Positions 1 to 5,850 of a DNA stretch of 5,850 nt are shown here, piece by piece. The translations under genes and the position numbers were made by a program. The first letter of the stretch is position 1, and each line of letters begins with the position of its first letter. The DNA lies in contig CALMAR010000323.1 of assembly GCA_937859855.1 (NCBI GenBank), positions 1 to 5,850 on the forward strand, written 5' to 3'. Origin of the DNA: an uncultured Kineosporia sp. GTDB taxonomy: Bacteria; Actinomycetota; Actinomycetes; Actinomycetales; Kineosporiaceae. Below the pieces are notes generated by a model, which did not search any database, was not told the origin of the DNA, and worked only from the letters and a program-made list of their open reading frames with translations.

Positions 1-2217
1 GGCCTGTGCTGCGGGCCGGGCCGCCCGGGCGCTGGCCGCGCGCAGCCGGCCGGTGGCAGTGTCGTCCCCGGCCAGTTCGGCGTCGATCGCCGCGTCATCG
101 GCTCGTCCACCGGCCACCAGAGCGGTGAGCAGGTGCCAGCGCATCTCCTTGTCCAGCGCCAGCCCCTCCGGTGTGCCGGTTCCATCCAGGATCTCCGCCA
201 GCAGGTCGAACTGCTCGGAGGTGGTGGCGTGCAGAGTGAAGAACCGGGCCATCAGCAGCTGCCGGTCCGAACCGGGTTCGGCGTTCTTCATCAGCTGAGC
301 CAGCTGCCCGGCCGCCAGCGCGGTGGCCGCATTCCGGTTCTCCGGCGCCACATACGACTCCAGCGCGGCCGACAGCTGCCGGAGCAGGGTCTGCATCACG
401 CTCGGATCCCGCACGGACTCGATGTGGCTGAGCACCAGCGAGCAGAAGTCACGGGCGCCGACCTCGGCGTCGCGGGTCATGTCCCAGGCCGCGCCCCAGA
501 CCAGGGCCGCGGGGAGGCTTTCGGTGAAGAGGCTGAGCGACTCCATCGCGGTGGCCAGCGAGGCCGGATCCAGCCGGATCTTGGCGTAGGCCAGGTCGCC
601 GTCGTTCACCAGCAGCAGGTCGGGCTGGGCCACCCCGGACAGCTCCGGCACCTGGGTCAGGTCGCCGGCCACGTCCAGCTCGACCCGCTGGGTCCGCTCC
701 AGCCTCGGCCCCTGCCCGGAGTCGCGCAGCGAGTACAGCCCCACGGCCAGCCGGTGCGAACGCAGCACCGGATGCTCGGGCGGCGCCTCCTGCCGGATCG
801 CCACCGCAGCCATCACGCCGTCCTGGCCCTGCGCCTGGTCGATCTCCGGACGCAGGGTGGTGACGCCGGCCTCCTGCAGCCATTCCCGCGCCCAGGCGTC
901 CAGGTCGCGTCCGCTGGCCTCCTCCAGATGCCCGAACAGGTCGGCCAGGGTGGTGTTGCCCCAGGCGTGGGTGCGGAAGTACTGCCGCAAGCCGGCGTCG
1001 AAGGCGTCCTGGCCGACCCAGGCCACCAGCTGCCGGAGCACCGAGGCACCCTTGGCGTAGGTGATGCCGTCGAAATTGACCTCGACGTCCTCGAGATCGC
1101 GGATGTCGGCCATGATCGGGTGGGTGGTGGCCAGCTGGTCCTGCCGGTAGGCCCAGGACTTCTCCGCGCTGCTGAACGTGGTCCAGGCGTTGGTCCACCG
1201 GGTTGCGCCGGCCTGGCAGCGGGTGCTGGCGTACTCGGCGAACGACTCGTTCAGCCACAGATCGTCCCACCAGCGCATGGTGACCAGATCCCCGAACCAC
1301 ATGTGCGCCAGCTCGTGCAGGATGGTCAGCGCCCGGCGCTCGATCAGCGCCTGCGGCACCTTGGACCGGAACACGTAGATCTCGGTGATGGTGACGGCGC
1401 CCGCGTTCTCCATCGCCCCGGCGTTGAACTCGGGCACGAACAGCTGGTCGTACTTGCTGAACGGGTAGTCGCAGTCGAAGGTCTGCTCGAACCAGGCGAA
1501 CCCGGCCCGGGTGATGTCGATGATGTTGCCGGCGTCCAGGTACTCGCGCAGTGATCGGCGGCAGAACACCCCCAGCGGGATGGTGCGCCCGTCCCGGACG
1601 GCCAGTTCGTCCCGGACGACGTCGTAGGGCCCGGCGATCAGCGCGGTCACGTAGGGGCTGAGCCGGGGCGTCGGCTCGAAGCTCCAGCGGGACCGGCCTT
1701 CGCCCAGATCCTCGGGCTCCGGCGTGGGGGAGACCGAGACGATCTGCCACCCAGACGGCGCGGTGACGATGAACTCGTGCGGCGCCTTGAGATCGGGCTG
1801 GTCGAAGCAGGTGAAGACCCGCCGCGCATCTGACACCTCGAACTGGCTGTACAGATAGACCTCGTTGTCCACCGGATCCACGAAGCGGTGCAGACCCTCA
1901 CCGGTGTGCATGTATTCGGCGTCGGCGACCACCCGCAACTGGTTGTCCGCCGCCAGGCCGGGCAACGCGATCCGGCCCTCACTGACCACCTCGGCCACGT
2001 CGAGCGAGCGGCCGTTCAGCACCACCTCGCGCACCGCTGGGGCGATCAGGTCGATGAAGGCCGAGGCGCCGGGCTGCCCGCAGCTGAACCGCACGTCGGT
2101 GGACGACGTGAAGACCTGGTCACCGGCGGTCAGGTCCAGCTCGATCCGGTAGTGGCGGACGTCGAGCAGCTCAGCTCGCGATCGGGCTTCGTCGCGGGTG
2201 AGGTTGATGCCGGGCAC
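1..2217 (-). CDS. pepN: Aminopeptidase N (M1 family zinc metallopeptidase), C-terminus cut by window edge
   Basis: Cytoplasmic enzyme that removes N-terminal amino acids from peptides. The window holds 739 uninterrupted codons; the M. tuberculosis homologue is about 860 residues, so roughly 100-125 C-terminal residues lie beyond base 1. Visible M1 hallmarks: QFE at residues 125-127, whose Glu should bind the substrate amino group; the GAMEN exopeptidase motif at 267-271; and the zinc site HELAH at 301-305 followed after 18 residues by Glu324 in NESFAEY. His301, His305 and Glu324 should be the zinc ligands, Glu302 the general base, and Tyr387 (in YAKGASVL) the transition-state tyrosine. The part after about residue 450 fits the helical ERAP1_C-like domain. 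The GTG start is chosen because a perfect AGGAGG sits 5 bases upstream and the protein begins just before the conserved N-terminal beta domain. It is divergent from the DsbA-like gene, as in mycobacteria. No frameshift or missing catalytic residue was seen. Confidence 0.96.
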   Translation of the reverse strand, partial: MPGINLTRDEARSRAELLDVRHYRIELDLTAGDQVFTSSTDVRFSCGQPGASAFIDLIAPAVREVVLNGRSLDVAEVVSEGRIALPGLAADNQLRVVADAEYMHTGEGLHRFVDPVDNEVYLYSQFEVSDARRVFTCFDQPDLKAPHEFIVTAPSGWQIVSVSPTPEPEDLGEGRSRWSFEPTPRLSPYVTALIAGPYDVVRDELAVRDGRTIPLGVFCRRSLREYLDAGNIIDITRAGFAWFEQTFDCDYPFSKYDQLFVPEFNAGAMENAGAVTITEIYVFRSKVPQALIERRALTILHELAHMWFGDLVTMRWWDDLWLNESFAEYASTRCQAGATRWTNAWTTFSSAEKSWAYRQDQLATTHPIMADIRDLEDVEVNFDGITYAKGASVLRQLVAWVGQDAFDAGLRQYFRTHAWGNTTLADLFGHLEEASGRDLDAWAREWLQEAGVTTLRPEIDQAQGQDGVMAAVAIRQEAPPEHPVLRSHRLAVGLYSLRDSGQGPRLERTQRVELDVAGDLTQVPELSGVAQPDLLLVNDGDLAYAKIRLDPASLATAMESLSLFTESLPAALVWGAAWDMTRDAEVGARDFCSLVLSHIESVRDPSVMQTLLRQLSAALESYVAPENRNAATALAAGQLAQLMKNAEPGSDRQLLMARFFTLHATTSEQFDLLAEILDGTGTPEGLALDKEMRWHLLTALVAGGRADDAAIDAELAGDDTATGRLRAASARAARPAAQA

Positions 2218-2222
2218 AGGAT

Positions 2223-2228
2223 CCTCCT
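2223..2228 (-). promoter_or_regulatory. Ribosome binding site of pepN
   Basis: On the minus strand a perfect AGGAGG lies 5 bases before the GTG at 2217. It is the strongest Shine-Dalgarno sequence in the window and decides the GTG start for pepN. An ATG slightly further upstream (around 2240) is in another frame and would give only about 22 codons. Confidence 0.85.
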
Positions 2229-2321
2229 AGATCGCCCATAGGTGTGTCTCCCGCGGGATCCTCTCATCAGCGAGCGGCCTTTGCGTGTCCAGCGCGGCCG
2301 GGCCGGAGCTGGCCGGGCGGC

Positions 2322-2349
2322 GGGGATGGTTCGGCGGGCATACGTTGTT
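2322..2349 (+). promoter_or_regulatory. Possible SigR/SigH-type promoter for the DsbA-like gene (weak)
   Basis: GGGGAT at 2322-2327 followed by GTT at 2344-2346 (16-base gap) or 2347-2349 (19-base gap) resembles the GGAAT-N18-GTT promoter class read by the disulfide-stress sigma factors SigR (Streptomyces) and SigH (Mycobacterium). It has one mismatch in the upstream box and a gap near, but not exactly, the consensus. The main support is biological: the M. tuberculosis homologue Rv2466c belongs to the SigH regulon. It would give a leader of roughly 45-55 bases. This is a suggestion, not a firm call. Confidence 0.25.
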
Positions 2350-2390
2350 GCAGCCCAAAGTTCAACGTTCACCGAGCTCGCCACCGGATG

Positions 2391-2395
2391 AGAGG
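2391..2395 (+). promoter_or_regulatory. Ribosome binding site of the DsbA-like gene
   Basis: AGAGG lies 10 bases before the ATG at 2406. The match is moderate, but it supports this ATG over the in-frame upstream extension to 2244, whose translation does not resemble the family. Confidence 0.55.
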
Positions 2396-2405
2396 CACTG
2401 ATCCC

Positions 2406-3014
2406 ATGCCCGAACATGATGTCGCCGACTTCTGGATCGACCCTCTGTGTCCTTTTGCCTGGGACACCTCCCGCTGGATCATGGAAGTGGAGAAGGTGCG
2501 GCAGATCGAGGTCAAGTGGCACGTTATGAGCCTGGCCGTGCTGAACGAGGGCCGGGACCTGCCCGAGGACTATGCCGAGAGCATGAAGAAGGCTTGGGGC
2601 CCGGTCCGGGTGATCATCGCCGCGCGAGAGCTGCACGGTGAGCAGTACGTCAAGCCGCTGTATGACGCGATGGGCACCCAGGTCCACCCGGGCGAGGAGA
2701 AGGACTTCGGCGTGGTGGTCTCCAAGGCGCTGGCCGAGGTGGGCCTGCCCGCCGAGCTGGCCCAGTACGCGGATTCGGGCCAGTACGACGAGCAGCTGCG
2801 GGCCAGTCACGAGGAGGGGATCAGCCAGGTCGGGCAGGATGTCGGGACGCCGGTGGTGTCGTTCAACGGCACGGCGTTCTTCGGGCCCGTTATCACCCGG
2901 ATCCCGCGGGGGGAAGATGCAGGCAAGCTCTGGGACGCCACTGTCGCACTCGCGTCCTTCCCCTATTTCTTCGAGCTCAAGCGCACCCGGACCGAGCGGC
3001 CGCAGTTCGGCTGA
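2406..3014 (+). CDS. DsbA-family thioredoxin-fold protein, mycothiol-dependent nitroreductase (Rv2466c) type
   Basis: A cytoplasmic 202-residue protein with no signal peptide. It closely resembles M. tuberculosis Rv2466c as I recall it, a mycothiol-dependent reductase that activates nitro prodrugs and is induced by oxidative stress. Shared blocks include DFW-DPLCP at residues 8-16, HVMSLA at 39-44, KAWGPVR at 62-68, GTPVVSFNG at 147-155 with the cis-proline Pro149, FFGPV-IPRGE-AGKLWDA at 158-178, and the [13 protein letters not shown] ending at 188-201. The active site is Cys15-Pro16-Phe17-Ala18. Cys15 is the only cysteine, so the resolving cysteine of the CPWC motif of Rv2466c is absent, which points to a monothiol mechanism using mycothiol. 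The ATG at 2406 matches the family's N-terminus. rpiB follows after 43 bases on the same strand and may be co-transcribed. The family is confident; the exact substrate is unknown. Confidence 0.93.
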   Translation: MPEHDVADFWIDPLCPFAWDTSRWIMEVEKVRQIEVKWHVMSLAVLNEGRDLPEDYAESMKKAWGPVRVIIAARELHGEQYVKPLYDAMGTQVHPGEEKDFGVVVSKALAEVGLPAELAQYADSGQYDEQLRASHEEGISQVGQDVGTPVVSFNGTAFFGPVITRIPRGEDAGKLWDATVALASFPYFFELKRTRTERPQFG

Positions 3015-3028
3015 GCACCGCTCGGTCA

Positions 3029-3040
3029 ACCGGCGCCGGT
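3029..3040. repeat. Perfect 12-base palindrome between the DsbA-like gene and rpiB
   Basis: ACCGGCGCCGGT is an exact dyad in the 43-base gap, ending 17 bases before the rpiB start. It could be a protein-binding site or form a small hairpin with a 4-base loop. There is no U-rich tract after it, so it is unlikely to be a strong terminator. In DNA this GC-rich a 12-base palindrome could occur by chance. Confidence 0.35.
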
Positions 3041-3057
3041 AGTGCCACACTGTGCCC

Positions 3058-3531
<474 letters not shown>

Positions 3532-3535
3532 TCGC

Positions 3536-3552
3536 GGGCCGGGTTCCGGCTC
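3536..3552. terminator. Hairpin between convergent rpiB and kinase genes
   Basis: GGGCCGG (3536-3542) pairs with CCGGCTC (3546-3552) around a 3-base GTT loop, giving 7 pairs including one G-U on the plus-strand RNA. The inner five pairs GCCGG/CCGGC are perfect on either strand. It fills almost the whole 19-base gap and overlaps the kinase stop codon. Its position suits a bidirectional terminator for two convergent genes. No U-tract follows in either direction, as is common in actinobacteria, so the termination role is inferred from position. Confidence 0.4.
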
Positions 3553-4858
3553 AGTCGTTCCCCTTGCCCGCGCCGCCCTTCTTCGCCTTGTTCTTTCCCT
3601 TGCCCTTGTGCTTGCCGTTACCGGCGTCGGCGTCGTCGGTGCCAGCTGCTGCTCCGGTCGTGCTCGGGATGACGGCCGGGGACGGTGCGGTGGCCGCGGT
3701 CGTGCCCAGCTGCCCGGGCGGCGCCGCTGATCCGGGGCCAGCACCGGTTGCTGACCGGGCCGGCGATGTACCGGCGCTGGGAGTGGGAGCCGGGTCTCCG
3801 CCTTGGACCTGGCCCGCTGGCGGCCTGCCGGTGCCGAGCAGGTGTCCGGCCGCCAGTGCTGGCACCAGCACCAGGACCGCCGCCGCGGCCAGCAGCCATC
3901 GCCACCGCCGACCCGGGCGGCCTGACGGCTTGGTGATGGCCACGACCGGCTGTGAGCCGAGGGCCTGGTTCTGGGCCGGCTCGGTCACTTCCATTGTCCG
4001 GGTGGCCGGGCTGGTTCCCGGCTGCGCGGCGATCGAGACCAGTTCGGGGTGTTCGCTGAGTGCCCGCAGCTGGGCGAGTACCTCGGCGGCGGCGGGGCGA
4101 TGCTGCGGCGACTGGGCCGTCATCGCCGTCACCAGGTGATGGATCGGGCCAGGGAGCTGCACCAGCGAGGCCGGCGGAGTGACCAGCCGGGCCAGGGCGG
4201 TGGCCTCCGGCGCCCCCTGGTAGAGGACCTCACCGGTCAGTGCCTCGATCATGATCAACCCGAGCGCATAGATGTCGCCGGGCGCACCATGGTCCTGCCC
4301 CCGGACCTGCTCGGGCGACATGTAGGCGGCGGTTCCGATCGTCATCCCGGGTGCGGTGTGCCGAGAGCTGTCGGCTGAGCGGGCCAGGCCGAAGTCGGCC
4401 AGCCGGAAACGGTTCTTAGCGTCGATCAGGATGTTGCCGGGCGTGACGTCGCGATGCGCGATGCCGAGGGCGTGGATGTGGCCGAGTACACCAGCCAGCT
4501 CGATGGCCATGGCCAGCGTCTCGGTCACCGGCATCGGGCCGCGGCGCCGCCGCTGGCTGAGGGTCTCGCCGTCCACGAGCTGGAACACCAGGAACGGCCG
4601 ATCGTCCAGCAGACCCGAGTCGTACACAGGCACTAAGCCAGGGTGATCCAGGCGGGCCAGAATACGGCCCTCGGCCTCGAACCGCCGCTGAGCCGCGGGG
4701 TCGAGCAGCAGATCGCGCAGCATCTTCACCGCGACCTCGCGCTGAAGGACGGTGTCCCAGCCGCGGTAGACCACGGACATGCCGCCCCGGCCGATCTCCG
4801 CGCCGAGCAGGTAGCGGCCGGCCATCAACGATAGCGCTGCTCCTCGATCAGCCAGCAC
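3551..4858 (-). CDS. Membrane-anchored Hanks-type Ser/Thr protein kinase without PASTA repeats
   Basis: Transfers phosphate from ATP to Ser/Thr of protein targets. In this 435-residue reading the kinase domain spans about 16-268: glycine loop GRGGMSVV (23-30), ATP lysine Lys45 in VAVK, catalytic loop HRDVTPGN (135-142) with base Asp137, DFG at 155-157, SPE at 181-183, Asp195 and Arg254. A proline/threonine-rich linker leads to a run of Arg/Trp and one membrane helix at about 321-341. Beyond it lie about 94 residues, predicted outside, that are low-complexity Pro/Ala/Thr/Gly and end in a lysine-rich tail (416-432). There are no PASTA or other sensor domains. The usual catalytic-loop lysine (PKA Lys168) is Thr139. 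Start: the GTG at 4858 has GGAGG 5 bases upstream. The alternative ATG at 4825 begins MAGRY, typical of such kinases, but its GAGGAG is 14 bases away. An ATG at 4948 looks too long. It is divergent from the phosphatase gene. Confidence 0.93.
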   Translation of the reverse strand: MLADRGAALSLMAGRYLLGAEIGRGGMSVVYRGWDTVLQREVAVKMLRDLLLDPAAQRRFEAEGRILARLDHPGLVPVYDSGLLDDRPFLVFQLVDGETLSQRRRRGPMPVTETLAMAIELAGVLGHIHALGIAHRDVTPGNILIDAKNRFRLADFGLARSADSSRHTAPGMTIGTAAYMSPEQVRGQDHGAPGDIYALGLIMIEALTGEVLYQGAPEATALARLVTPPASLVQLPGPIHHLVTAMTAQSPQHRPAAAEVLAQLRALSEHPELVSIAAQPGTSPATRTMEVTEPAQNQALGSQPVVAITKPSGRPGRRWRWLLAAAAVLVLVPALAAGHLLGTGRPPAGQVQGGDPAPTPSAGTSPARSATGAGPGSAAPPGQLGTTAATAPSPAVIPSTTGAAAGTDDADAGNGKHKGKGKNKAKKGGAGKGND

Positions 4859-4863
4859 ACCAA

Positions 4864-4868
4864 CCTCC
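4864..4868 (-). promoter_or_regulatory. Ribosome binding site deciding the kinase GTG start
   Basis: On the minus strand GGAGG lies 5 bases before the GTG at 4858. A second candidate, GAGGAG at 4845-4840, lies 14 bases before the ATG at 4825 and 11 bases before a TTG at 4828; both spacings are long. The first is the better-placed signal, but use of the downstream ATG, which would remove only 11 residues outside the kinase fold, cannot be excluded. Confidence 0.55.
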
Positions 4869-4906
4869 ACCCGGCTCGCGGCTGCACCGGAGCGCCCGCA
4901 TCCCGA

Positions 4907-4958
4907 CGGTACGCAGCCCAGCGTCCGGGCGTGCGCCGTACGGTGCAATTCGGTACGG
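4907..4958. repeat. CGGTACG repeat cluster, possible operator
   Basis: CGGTACG occurs directly repeated at 4907-4913 and 4951-4957, starts 44 bases apart (about four helical turns). Between them lies the exact palindrome CCGTACGG (4936-4943). CCGTAC (4936-4941) and GTACGG (4953-4958) also form an inverted pair with an 11-base spacer. The placement midway between two divergent genes suits a regulator binding site. No known regulator is recognised, and chance recurrence of a 7-mer in GC-rich DNA is not excluded. Confidence 0.35.
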
Positions 4959-5007
4959 GTCCGACACGCCTGTCTTTACGTATCGTGGTCGAATGGTCAC
5001 ACTGCGG

Positions 5008-5013
5008 TATTGT
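5008..5013 (+). promoter_or_regulatory. -10-like box positioned for leaderless transcription of the phosphatase gene
   Basis: TATTGT matches the actinobacterial TANNNT -10 form and is followed by exactly 6 bases and then the GTG at 5020. Transcription would therefore start at or next to the start codon. This fits the absence of a Shine-Dalgarno sequence before that GTG. The -35 region is poor. A similar arrangement exists upstream: TATCGT (4981-4986), 6 bases, then the in-frame ATG at 4993. Confidence 0.35.
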
Positions 5014-5019
5014 TCCAAT

Positions 5020-5850
5020 GTGGTGAGTTTGGACGGCGCAGGCCCAGAACCCCGCTCGGGCCCCATTGCCCTGCCCCATCAGCGCGCCGCTCAGGAGCCG
5101 GGCGCGCGAGTGACCGGCCCGGATCGAGCCCGGCACGCCCGGATCGCCCGCTTGGGCGGCGACCTGTTCGGGGCCGTGCGGACCGGCGCCGTCCCCGGGT
5201 CACCGGTCCTGGTTCTGGCCCTGGCCGCCAGCATCTTCGCGATGGTGGCCGGTTCCGCGCCGCAGGCCCTGCCCTGGGTCACTGGCGCCCTGTTCGTGCT
5301 GGTCGGGCTGGCCATGATGCATCCGCTGTTCCTCCTGCTGGACATGCTCGGCGTCGGCACGGTGGTCCTCGTGATGCTGACCCTCGCCGGACGGCCTGCG
5401 GTCAGCGGGCTGTCGATCGGACTGGTCCTGCTCGGCAGCATCGTGCTCGGGCTGGCCCTGCACCGTGACCGGGACGAGGTGGTGGGAGCGCTCGGCGGAG
5501 CCGCGGCCGCGGATGCCATGCTGCTCGATCTGCGCGAACGGATCCAGCGGCGGCATCAGCCCCCCGTTCTTCCGGTTCAGTGGCGGCTGGAGACCGACCT
5601 GCGGGCGGCCCGCGGCGACGGGTTCTGTGGCGACTTCGTGGTCACGGCCAGCGAACCCGGCCGGCAACTGGGGGTCGCCCTGGTGGATGTCTCCGGCCAG
5701 GGCAGTGCGGCCGGAGCGCGGGCCGTCCTGCTCAGCGGCGCCCTGGAGGCGCTGCTGAACGCCGTCTCGCCGTCCCGGTTCCTGCCCGCTGCCAATGAGC
5801 ACGTGCTCCGGAGCGGTGACGCCGAAGGTTTCGCCACCGCCGTGCAGATC
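5020..5850 (+). CDS. Integral-membrane SpoIIE/PP2C-type protein phosphatase, C-terminus cut by window edge
   Basis: Probable metal-dependent Ser/Thr phosphatase of the SpoIIE/RsbU class, which removes phosphate from signalling proteins. There are 277 open codons to the right edge. An Arg-rich cytoplasmic N-terminus (about 30-56) is followed by roughly four membrane segments (about 62-80, 86-104, 105-123, 128-147), then HRDRDE and a helical linker (150-180). The catalytic domain then begins: GDF at 204-206 and VDVSGQG at 222-228 match the SpoIIE GDF(Y/W) and DV(S/M)G(H/K)G motifs, giving expected metal ligands Asp205 and Asp223. The later metal aspartates lie past the window. The start is uncertain. 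GTG 5020 fits a leaderless promoter. GTG 5110 has AGGAG 12 bases upstream and a membrane-proximal N-terminus more typical of a short tail. ATG 4993 is in frame, but the codons after it are not GC-biased. It is divergent from the kinase, which suggests a functional pair. Targets are unknown. Confidence 0.87.
   Translation, partial: MVSLDGAGPEPRSGPIALPHQRAAQEPGARVTGPDRARHARIARLGGDLFGAVRTGAVPGSPVLVLALAASIFAMVAGSAPQALPWVTGALFVLVGLAMMHPLFLLLDMLGVGTVVLVMLTLAGRPAVSGLSIGLVLLGSIVLGLALHRDRDEVVGALGGAAAADAMLLDLRERIQRRHQPPVLPVQWRLETDLRAARGDGFCGDFVVTASEPGRQLGVALVDVSGQGSAAGARAVLLSGALEALLNAVSPSRFLPAANEHVLRSGDAEGFATAVQI

Larger units (their letters stand above)
2218..2405. other. Divergent intergenic region, pepN / DsbA-like gene
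   Basis: This 188-base gap must hold promoters for both divergent genes. It contains the pepN ribosome site, two direct copies of GGATCCTC (2219-2226 and 2256-2263), a very GC-rich middle part (about 2290-2340), and a less GC-rich stretch (about 2341-2376) near the DsbA-like gene that is the likeliest place for its promoter. On the minus strand a TGGACA box (2291-2286) resembles a -35, but no good TANNNT box lies 17 bases downstream, so I do not call a pepN promoter. No RNA gene or coding sequence is evident here. Confidence 0.6.
4859..5019. other. Divergent intergenic region, kinase / phosphatase
   Basis: This 161-base gap must carry the promoters of both genes. From left to right it holds the kinase ribosome site, three CGGTACG/CCGTACGG motifs (4907-4958), and a less GC-rich island (about 4970-5020) next to the phosphatase gene containing TATCGT (4981-4986) and TATTGT (5008-5013), both of the TANNNT -10 form. 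I could not identify a convincing -35/-10 pair for the kinase. No RNA gene is evident. Confidence 0.6.

Noticed and set aside
133..1554. Long plus-strand open frame (473 codons) opposite pepN
   Set aside because: Antisense shadow caused by GC-rich codon bias. Its translation is a low-complexity run of Gly, Arg, His, Gln and Val with no family resemblance, while the opposite strand encodes an intact M1 peptidase.
449..1750. Minus-strand open frame (433 codons) out of frame with pepN
   Set aside because: Arg/Gly/Ala-rich translation in a different frame from the pepN reading that carries GAMEN, HELAH and Tyr387; a shadow.
2172..2240. Small 22-codon open frame on the minus strand starting at an ATG near 2240 and overlapping the pepN start
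   Set aside because: Could in principle be a leader peptide, but it has only a weak purine stretch upstream and no composition or context to support it.
2244..2405. 54-codon in-frame upstream extension of the DsbA-like gene
   Set aside because: Translation does not resemble the family N-terminus, and a ribosome site lies before the ATG at 2406.
4859..4948. Extension of the kinase to an ATG at 4948
   Set aside because: The added 30 residues are not kinase-like and would cross the repeat region and probable promoter. A well-placed GGAGG supports the GTG at 4858.
5091..5802. Open frames on the minus strand opposite the phosphatase
   Set aside because: Composition-driven shadows; the plus strand shows membrane helices and both SpoIIE metal motifs in one continuous frame.

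Overview
The window is high-GC DNA with strong G/C third-position bias in every gene, GTG starts, and mycothiol-type enzymes. It most likely comes from an actinobacterium (Actinomycetota); I cannot name the genus. It is densely coded, with five protein genes (two cut by the window edges), no RNA genes, no mobile elements and no CRISPR array. The gene-free gaps are all short: 188, 43, 19 and 161 bases.

Left half, bases 1-3531: a housekeeping block. An M1-family zinc aminopeptidase (pepN) runs leftward and is cut at its C-terminus by the window edge. Diverging from it are a DsbA/thioredoxin-fold protein of the mycothiol-dependent nitroreductase type (relative of Mycobacterium tuberculosis Rv2466c) and rpiB (ribose-5-phosphate isomerase B). 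From memory this is the M. tuberculosis order Rv2467 (pepN), Rv2466c, Rv2465c (rpiB), so the block appears to be old shared synteny. The DsbA-like protein has a one-cysteine active site (C-P-F-A) instead of the C-P-W-C of Rv2466c.

Right half, bases 3551-5850: a signalling module. A Hanks-type Ser/Thr protein kinase with one membrane segment runs leftward and converges on rpiB across a 19-base gap that holds a hairpin. Its predicted outer part has no PASTA repeats and ends in an unusual alternating-lysine tail. Diverging from the kinase across 161 bases is a membrane protein with about four helices followed by a SpoIIE/PP2C-type phosphatase domain, cut by the right edge. The shared intergenic region carries repeated CGGTACG motifs and -10-like boxes that would fit leaderless transcription of the phosphatase gene. 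A membrane kinase and a membrane phosphatase diverging from one control region is the most interesting arrangement here; that they act on the same targets is inference.

I found no clear sign of a wholly new system. The less ordinary points are the monothiol active site, the kinase tail and catalytic-loop substitution, the kinase/phosphatase pairing and the intergenic repeats.
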